Shown: positions 1-5,167 of the stretch, in pieces
Numbering within the stretch: position 1 is the stretch's first letter
Layout of the letters: each line of letters begins with the position of its first letter
Source of the DNA: an uncultured Eubacterium sp.
GTDB taxonomy: Bacteria; Bacillota_A; Clostridia; Lachnospirales; Lachnospiraceae
Direction: 5' to 3'
Assembly (NCBI GenBank): GCA_948468465.1
Contig: CAOKJJ010000214.1
Location: forward strand, 1 to 7,520
DNA: 7,520 nt
The notes under the pieces: model-generated
Told to the model about the DNA's origin: nothing
What the model saw: the letters and a program-made list of their open reading frames with translations, nothing else
The model's database searches: none
Position numbers and translations under genes: made by a program

Positions 1-1660
1 CTGCGGCTATGTGCGCCTTTCGCATGAAGACGGCGATAAGGAGGAAAGCAACAGCATCACAGGCCAGAAGAACCTGATCCGCGATTTTTTCAGCCGCCAC
101 CCGGAACTTTCCGAGTGCGGCATGGCAGTGGACGACGGTTTTTCAGGCTCCAGCTTTGAACGCCCGGCATTCCGGAAGATGATGGATGATGTAAGGGCGG
201 GGAAGATTGACTGCATTGTGGTCAAGGACCTTTCCCGCTTTGGCAGGAACTATCTGGATGCGGGTGAGTACATCGAAAAAATATTCCCTTTTTTTGGCGT
301 GCGTTTTATCGCAGTCAATGATAATTACGACAGTCTGGACAATGCGGCGTCCGATGAACTGGTCGTGCCTTTTAAAAATTTAATCAATGAGGCTTACTGC
401 CGCGACAGTTCGGTTAAAATCCGAAGCTGCCTTGAGGTCAAGCGCAGGCGCGGCGATTTTACCGGTGCATTTGCTGTATACGGGTATCTGAAAGATCCGC
501 AGAATAAAAACCATCTGGTTGTGGACACGTTTGCCGCGGATGTGGTGCGCGATATTTACCAGTGGAAGCTGGAAGGCGTCAGCGCCGCGGACATTGCAGG
601 CAGGCTGAATGCAGACGGCATTCTGGCACCTATGGACTACAAAAGGCAGCAAGGACTTCGTTTTGCTACGCCTTTCCGCATCAGGCCACGTTCCCCGTGG
701 AGCGCAACCGCAGTGCTGCGGATATTAAAAAACCCTGTTTATACGGGCATACTGGAACAGGGTAAGAATAGTACGCCCAGCTATAAAGTAAAAAAGCGTG
801 TGGCAAAGCCGCGCGGGGAATGGGCAGTCGTGGAAAGCGCGCATGAAGCGGTGGTTAACCGGCAGGATTTCCTCTCGGTCCAGAAAGTGCTTGCATTGGA
901 TACACGTAAAAGCCCGGGGCATGATAAGGTAGAGCTGTTTTCCGGCATGGTATTGTGCGGGGAATGCGGAGCTGCAATGGTGAGGAAGACCGTCCCGTCA
1001 GGCGGGAAAAAATATATTTATTATGTATGCGCTGCGCATAAAAACGAAAAAACCTGCTTTTCACACAGTATCAGGGACACCGCGCTGGAGAAGATTGTGC
1101 TGGAGTCCCTGCAGAAGCAGATCCGGTATATCATCAGCCTTGCCCGGCTGCTGGAAATGGCTGATACAGCCCCGCTCCAAAAAGCCGGCGCCAAAAAGGT
1201 CCAGGAGCGCATGGAAAGCCGGAAACGGGAGGCGGACAGGTACCGCAGGCTGACGGAATCCCTTTATGAAAATATGGTGGACGGCGTCATCACCCGTGAA
1301 GAATACCATGAACTTAAGAAAAATTATTCGGACCTTTGCTCGGAGGCAGAAAAGCAGGCGGAAGGGCTGCAGGAGGAAATGGTCCGGACGCTGGAAAGCA
1401 GCGTGGACGGGAACGGGTGGATGGAGCAGTTTAAGAAATACAGGAACATTACAGAACTGGACCGGACAGCCGTGGTGTCGCTGATCGACCGCATTTTTAT
1501 ATACAGGGACAGGCGTGTGGATATTATTTACAGCTGCCAGGATGAACTCCGCCTGCTGGATGAAACGCTTGCGCAGGTGCAGGGTTTAGATGAAAAGGCA
1601 GAATCTTATACCGTGGAAGATATTCTGGACGGTCCCGGCTCTGGACAGGCAGGTGTATGA
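1..1660 (+). CDS. Large serine recombinase 1 of 3 (5' end cut by window edge)
   Basis: This is a site-specific DNA recombinase of the large serine (resolvase/invertase) family. Such enzymes cut attachment sites, form a phosphoserine link to DNA and integrate or excise mobile elements. The in-frame sequence at the left edge reads CGYVRLSHED, so the gene begins upstream and the GTG at 11 is an internal valine. Numbering from that valine: catalytic Ser4 (nt 20-22); DDGFSG...RPAF at 41-54; DLSRFGRN at 73-80, carrying the active-site arginines; recombinase domain from about 150 to 300, with AVYGYLKDP at 155-163 and NPVYTG at 241-246; zinc ribbon Cys316, Cys319, Cys340 and Cys349; coiled-coil region around 395-465; DUF4368-like tail around 468-520. 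No frameshift or lost catalytic residue is visible. The stop is followed one base later by the second recombinase gene. The family call is very secure. Its attachment site and its division of labour with the other two recombinases cannot be read from the sequence. Confidence 0.95.
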   Translation, partial: CGYVRLSHEDGDKEESNSITGQKNLIRDFFSRHPELSECGMAVDDGFSGSSFERPAFRKMMDDVRAGKIDCIVVKDLSRFGRNYLDAGEYIEKIFPFFGVRFIAVNDNYDSLDNAASDELVVPFKNLINEAYCRDSSVKIRSCLEVKRRRGDFTGAFAVYGYLKDPQNKNHLVVDTFAADVVRDIYQWKLEGVSAADIAGRLNADGILAPMDYKRQQGLRFATPFRIRPRSPWSATAVLRILKNPVYTGILEQGKNSTPSYKVKKRVAKPRGEWAVVESAHEAVVNRQDFLSVQKVLALDTRKSPGHDKVELFSGMVLCGECGAAMVRKTVPSGGKKYIYYVCAAHKNEKTCFSHSIRDTALEKIVLESLQKQIRYIISLARLLEMADTAPLQKAGAKKVQERMESRKREADRYRRLTESLYENMVDGVITREEYHELKKNYSDLCSEAEKQAEGLQEEMVRTLESSVDGNGWMEQFKKYRNITELDRTAVVSLIDRIFIYRDRRVDIIYSCQDELRLLDETLAQVQGLDEKAESYTVEDILDGPGSGQAGV

Positions 1661-1661
1661 G

Positions 1662-3392
1662 ATGGCAAGGACAAAACGCAAAATAAATCCCCTGTGCCAT
1701 CAGGACGAAGCACAGGAAACAGCCCGGACGGGGCAGCGTATTTACCGCGCGGCAGGCTACGTCCGGCTTTCATTGGAGGACAGCGGCAGGCCGGGCGCTG
1801 ACACGATAGAGAGCCAGATGGAGATGGTGCGGAATTATATAGAAACGCAGCCGGATATGGAATTTACAGCCATGCACTGTGATAACGGGCATACGGGCAC
1901 CAGCTTTTCACGGCCTGGCTTTGACAGCCTGATGCAGGATATCAAAGACGGGAAAGCAGACTGTATCGTTGTCAAGGACCTGTCGCGTTTCGGACGGAAT
2001 TACCGGGAGGCAGGAAATTATATAGAACGGATATTCCCTTTTATGGGTGTGCGCTTCGTGGCGCTGACAGATAATTTTGACACGCTGCATGCAGAGCGCA
2101 CGGACGACGGCTATATTGTCCCTCTGAAAAATATGCTCAATGAGATGTACAGCCGGGATATGTCGAAAAAAGTAGGCACTGCGCTTGCAGAAAAACGAAA
2201 GCGGGGTGAACTGACCGGGGCGGTATGGGCGGTGTACGGATACCGGAAATGTGCGGACGATCCGCATAAAATTGAACCGGATGAAGAAACTGCCCCGGTG
2301 GTGCAGGAAATGTTCCGCATGCGGGCGGACGGCATGAGCTATTATAAGATCGTGCAGGAATTAAACCGCCGCGGCATACCGGCGCCGTCCCGCTACCATT
2401 ACCTGAAAGGCGATACAAAATGCGCACGTTATGCAGATGTGGTCTGGCAGCCGCAGGTCGCAAGGCGGATACTCTGCAATGAGGTTTACCTGGGGCATAT
2501 GGTGCAGGGGCGCTGGCGCAGGTCATTTTATGAGGAAAAACAGCGGCATACGGTGCCTGAACAGGAATGGGTGGTTGTCCGTAATACGCATGAACCGCTG
2601 GTTGATGAAAATACATTCCGGATTGTACAGGATATGGCTGCGAAGCAGAAAGCCGGCTACCTGCAAGGGCTTGGGAAGCATGATGAACTTGGTAAAAAGC
2701 CGAATATCCTGCGGAAGCTGATATTCTGCGCAGAATGCGGGAAGGCAATGGCATACAAAAGGTCAGTCTATGACAGTGGGAAAAAGAAAATCTGTTATTA
2801 CAGCTACATATGCCCTTCCCATGAAAATGACACGGAATCCTGCCGGGTGACAGGCGTCCGTGCGGATACACTGATGGATACGCTGCAGGGACTGCTGCAA
2901 AAACAGGCCGGCCTGGCAGTGGAAATATCTGTGAAAGCGGCTGCTGTCCGTGTGTCTGGATGCTGGGAAACGGAAAATAAAGTCCTGGAAAAGGAGTATG
3001 GAAACGCCTGGAAAGAACTGGAACGGCTCCGGATGCTGTATGACAGCCTTTATCCGATGTATGCGGATGAAAAAGTCCTGACGGAACAGGAATACATGCG
3101 GATGAAGCAGGACTACCGCATGCGGATCGAGCAGGCGGAAAAGGCTTTGGGCTGCCTGGAAGAAAAGAAACGTGCGCGGGCCGCGCAGCTGGATGGGAAC
3201 CCGTGGCTGGAAGCATGCACGGCATACCGGGATGAAACGGAAATTACAGAAGAAATGGCACATGCGCTGATATCACGCATTGAGATCCATGCGGATAAGA
3301 GGATCTCCGTCAGCCTCCGGTGGCAGGATGAGTTCCAGAACCTCGTGCAGGCCCTGGAGACGGAAGGGGGAGCATATCATGATAAATGCTGA
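1662..3392 (+). CDS. Large serine recombinase 2 of 3
   Basis: This is a complete 576-residue large serine recombinase acting on DNA in integration or excision. The ATG at 1662 was chosen because it lies one base after the upstream stop, with a modest AGG-containing site (CAGGCAGG, ending at 1653) eight bases before it; the longer frame from 1590 lies inside the preceding gene. A basic 30-residue leader precedes YVRLS, whose catalytic serine is Ser37. Then follow DNGHTG...RPGF at 74-87, DLSRFGRN at 106-113, EMYSRDMSKK at 161-170, recombinase domain from about 185 to 330, zinc ribbon Cys356, Cys359, Cys384 and Cys394, a long helical region around 435-505, and a DUF4368-like end from 512 (NPWLEACTAY...). 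It is the most divergent of the three: it has ALTDNFDTLHAERTDDGYIVP where the others have AVND(N/H)(Y/F)DS. It looks catalytically intact. Its last 14 bases are shared with the third gene. Confidence 0.95.
   Translation: MARTKRKINPLCHQDEAQETARTGQRIYRAAGYVRLSLEDSGRPGADTIESQMEMVRNYIETQPDMEFTAMHCDNGHTGTSFSRPGFDSLMQDIKDGKADCIVVKDLSRFGRNYREAGNYIERIFPFMGVRFVALTDNFDTLHAERTDDGYIVPLKNMLNEMYSRDMSKKVGTALAEKRKRGELTGAVWAVYGYRKCADDPHKIEPDEETAPVVQEMFRMRADGMSYYKIVQELNRRGIPAPSRYHYLKGDTKCARYADVVWQPQVARRILCNEVYLGHMVQGRWRRSFYEEKQRHTVPEQEWVVVRNTHEPLVDENTFRIVQDMAAKQKAGYLQGLGKHDELGKKPNILRKLIFCAECGKAMAYKRSVYDSGKKKICYYSYICPSHENDTESCRVTGVRADTLMDTLQGLLQKQAGLAVEISVKAAAVRVSGCWETENKVLEKEYGNAWKELERLRMLYDSLYPMYADEKVLTEQEYMRMKQDYRMRIEQAEKALGCLEEKKRARAAQLDGNPWLEACTAYRDETEITEEMAHALISRIEIHADKRISVSLRWQDEFQNLVQALETEGGAYHDKC
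3362..3381 (+). promoter_or_regulatory. Ribosome binding site and overlapping start of recombinase 3
   Basis: GGAAGGGGGAG (3362-3372) lies within the last codons of recombinase 2, six bases before ATG 3379. The second gene stops at 3390-3392, so ribosomes finishing it arrive at the start of the third. The arrangement suggests coupled, near-stoichiometric synthesis of the two proteins. Confidence 0.75.
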
Positions 3393-5031
3393 AAGAACCG
3401 GCACATCTGCCGGAAAGCTGAAAGCAGCCATGTACCTGCGCATTTCCAGTGAAGATTCGGATGTCGGGCATTCCGCAAAAACGGAATCGGACAGCATCGC
3501 GAACCAGCGCAGCCTGCTGACATCGTTCATAAGCCGGATGCCGGAACTGGAAAATGCGGACATCCTTGAATTTTGTGATGACGGCTGGAGCGGAAAAAAT
3601 TTTGACCGCCCTGCTGTCAGAAAGATGCTGGAGCAGGCCAGGAAAGGGGCCATCCAGTGCATACTCGTAAAAGACCTCTCCCGTTTTGGGCGTGACTATC
3701 TGGAAGTTGGGAATTATATTTCACGTATATTCCCTTTCCTCGGCATACGTTTTATAGCGGTCAATGACCATTTTGACAGCAGCCGCGGGCCGGGGGCTGA
3801 CAGCCTGGAAACATCTTTCAAGACACTGTTCCATGATATTTACAGCCGTGATATTTCCAAAAAAGTAAGGGAAGCAAAGCGGTTCCGGGCGGAACGCGGG
3901 GAGTTCATCAATTCATTTGCGCCATACGGGTATGTCAAGGACCCGCAGGATAAAAAGCATCTGGTTATTGACCCGGAAGCGGCTGCGGTTATACGCTGGA
4001 TATTTCGAATGGCTGTGGAAAAAAAGAGTTCGACAGAGATTGCACGGGCGCTGAATGTAGACAGTGTTCCAACGCCGATGCAGTACAAAAAAGCCGCAGG
4101 GTGTTCACGCACATGGATATGCGCAGGTGAAAATAATTTCTGGACGAGGGATACGGTAAACAATATCTTACGGGATGAACGCTATATCGGGACGAATGTC
4201 TTTGGAAGGCGGATGTGTGATGAAATTGGAAAAAACCACATGGTCAGCATCCCGCACGCTGAATGGATCAGGGTGGTCGGCTGCCATGAGGGGATTGTAA
4301 CGGATGAGGAGTTTGCACATGCACAGGAAAATCTCCGTGAATATAAAGAGTACAGCAAAAACGGGACGGGCCGCAGGCTGCTCTGGAAGAAGGTCCGGTG
4401 CGGTGTATGCGGCCACATCATGTACTATTTTTCAGGAAAAAAGCCGTATTATATCTGCAACACCCCGCGTGTAACAGATGTTTTTGGATGCCCGGAAGAA
4501 AGGCTGGCAGAGGAAGAACTTCTGGATGCGGTGCGGGACGGGCTGCGTACACAGGCACTTTATGCCGTGGATGCGGCACGGATATGGGAGGAAAAGCACC
4601 GGCGGAAACAGTGTGATGTGAAGGGCATGCAGGCGGAACTGTCTAGGCTGGCAGAATCCTGTACGGTCCTGGATACCCATGCCAGGGATCTTTATGAGAA
4701 GTTTGCTTTCGGCGAACTGGGCAGGGAGGAATACCTGTCGGGGAAACGTGCAGCTGCGGAAAAGAAGGAGCGTGTTTCTGTCCGCATGGAAGAACTGGAG
4801 GCGGAACTGCAGAATGCGTGCGGAGGCGGCAGGCTGGAAAACAGGTTTACGGACAGTTTTGGAAAATATACGGAGATTGAGGAATTAACGGCTGATATTA
4901 TAGAAGATGTTTTGCAGGAGATTGTTGTTTATCCAGATCGTGTACTGCAAATTGTCTGGAATTATCAGGATGATCTGAAAAAGCTGCTTATTGATATAGG
5001 AATGGATGGACAGTATGGAAAAAGTGTCTGA
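3379..5031 (+). CDS. Large serine recombinase 3 of 3
   Basis: This is a 550-residue large serine recombinase. The ATG at 3379 is preceded by a strong purine-rich site (GGAAGGGGGAG, 3362-3372) with six bases of spacing, which is preferred over the earlier in-frame codon at 3280 inside the second gene. Motifs: YLRIS at 19-23 with catalytic Ser23; DDGWSG...RPAV at 67-80; DLSRFGRD at 99-106; IYSRDISKKVREAKR at 154-168; recombinase domain with APYGYVKDP at 181-189 and ERYIGTNVFG at 267-276; zinc ribbon Cys341, Cys344, Cys360 and Cys371; a helical region around 410-480; a DUF4368-like tail at about 488-540. In the catalytic and recombinase domains it resembles the first recombinase more than the second. 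Its last 150 coding bases are AT-rich (about 37% GC by hand count), unlike the rest of the gene, leading into the AT-rich gap. It is probably the gene closest to the end of the mobile element. It looks intact and active. Confidence 0.95.
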   Translation: MINAERTGTSAGKLKAAMYLRISSEDSDVGHSAKTESDSIANQRSLLTSFISRMPELENADILEFCDDGWSGKNFDRPAVRKMLEQARKGAIQCILVKDLSRFGRDYLEVGNYISRIFPFLGIRFIAVNDHFDSSRGPGADSLETSFKTLFHDIYSRDISKKVREAKRFRAERGEFINSFAPYGYVKDPQDKKHLVIDPEAAAVIRWIFRMAVEKKSSTEIARALNVDSVPTPMQYKKAAGCSRTWICAGENNFWTRDTVNNILRDERYIGTNVFGRRMCDEIGKNHMVSIPHAEWIRVVGCHEGIVTDEEFAHAQENLREYKEYSKNGTGRRLLWKKVRCGVCGHIMYYFSGKKPYYICNTPRVTDVFGCPEERLAEEELLDAVRDGLRTQALYAVDAARIWEEKHRRKQCDVKGMQAELSRLAESCTVLDTHARDLYEKFAFGELGREEYLSGKRAAAEKKERVSVRMEELEAELQNACGGGRLENRFTDSFGKYTEIEELTADIIEDVLQEIVVYPDRVLQIVWNYQDDLKKLLIDIGMDGQYGKSV

Positions 5032-5100
5032 TTAACAAAAGGTGACAGTTTTCAGCAAAATTTATAAAATATTTACAATTTTTTCTTAGTCTATACTTGA

Positions 5101-5145
5101 CAGATGCATACAGGAAAGCAGCCTGCAGGAGTCGCAAAACAATGA
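5101..5145 (+). pseudogene. Possible remnant: 3' tail of an interrupted upstream gene
   Basis: After a TGA at 5098-5100, one frame reads QMHTGKQPAGVAKQ and stops at TGA 5143-5145. That stop overlaps the ATG at 5142 as ATGA, the same arrangement seen at the next gene junction (7504-7507). This would fit the last codons of a gene normally located just upstream of the polyvalent gene, whose body was separated by insertion of the recombinase element. The fragment is only 14 codons and could be chance. I do not recognise the peptide. Confidence 0.2.
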
Positions 5146-5150
5146 TATAA
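5125..5150 (+). promoter_or_regulatory. Ribosome binding site and ATG opening a two-codon frame (ATG ATA TAA)
   Basis: GCAGGAG at 5125-5131 lies ten bases before an ATG at 5142, the only well-placed translation start signal between recombinase 3 and the polyvalent gene. The ATG frame stops at TAA 5148-5150 after methionine and isoleucine. The long downstream frame passes through the same bases in another register as NNDISKPYEKVYPP. A single extra base just after this ATG would join the start signal to the long gene. This is either the true start broken by a one-base deletion (or read error), or a chance signal. Confidence 0.4.
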
Positions 5151-5167
5151 GCAAACCATATGAAAAG

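Larger units (their letters stand above)
1..5103 (+). mobile_element. Right-hand part of a mobile element with a serine recombinase triplet (boundary approximate)
   Basis: Three adjacent serine recombinase genes, all pointing toward an AT-rich segment, are followed by a gene of a different kind whose start is abnormal. This suggests the recombination module at one end of an integrative element or transposon. Serine recombinase triplets are known from Firmicutes integrative elements. The right boundary is placed somewhere between 5032 and about 5125, on composition and reading-frame grounds only. The left end, any cargo and any mobilisation genes lie outside the window, so the element cannot be named. 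The alternative is that the recombinases belong to the same large conjugative element as the downstream genes. Confidence 0.5.
5032..5167. other. AT-rich gap between recombinase 3 and the polyvalent gene; candidate right attachment junction
   Basis: This is 136 bases without a convincing gene. Positions 5031-5100 are about 21% GC by hand count and 5101-5170 about 43%, a sharp change. The gap holds a six-T run (5079-5084) without a supporting hairpin, the hexamer TGACAG twice in direct orientation (5043-5048 and 5098-5103), a small imperfect dyad AGTCTATACT (5088-5097) and the palindrome CCTGCAGG (5122-5129). The last in-frame stop before the downstream gene is TAG at 5087-5089. Serine recombinase attachment sites are short and variable, so none of these can be named as the crossover point. 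The recombinase genes on one side and the misplaced start on the other make a junction plausible. Confidence 0.4.

Noticed and set aside
11..13. GTG at 11 as the start of recombinase 1
   Set aside because: It encodes the valine inside the conserved YVRLS motif, and the frame continues upstream beyond the window, so it is not a start.
2137..3225. Long open frame on the minus strand (362 codons) opposite recombinase 2
   Set aside because: It is proline-, histidine- and serine-rich low-quality sequence, an antisense shadow of a gene whose plus-strand domains are unmistakable.
5058..5086. Possible terminator after recombinase 3
   Set aside because: There is a run of six T residues but no stable GC-containing stem before it; only a weak AAATATTT palindrome is present.
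5072..5102. Promoter-like TTTACA...TATACT and an isolated TTGACA
   Set aside because: The first pair is separated by only 14 bases, and the TTGACA at 5097-5102 has no -10 box at 16-18 bases. Neither is good enough to call, though a weak promoter for the downstream gene is not excluded.
5142..5150. Programmed ribosomal frameshift joining the two-codon frame to the polyvalent frame
   Set aside because: There is no slippery heptamer and no downstream hairpin was seen; a one-base change or a different start explains the pattern more simply.
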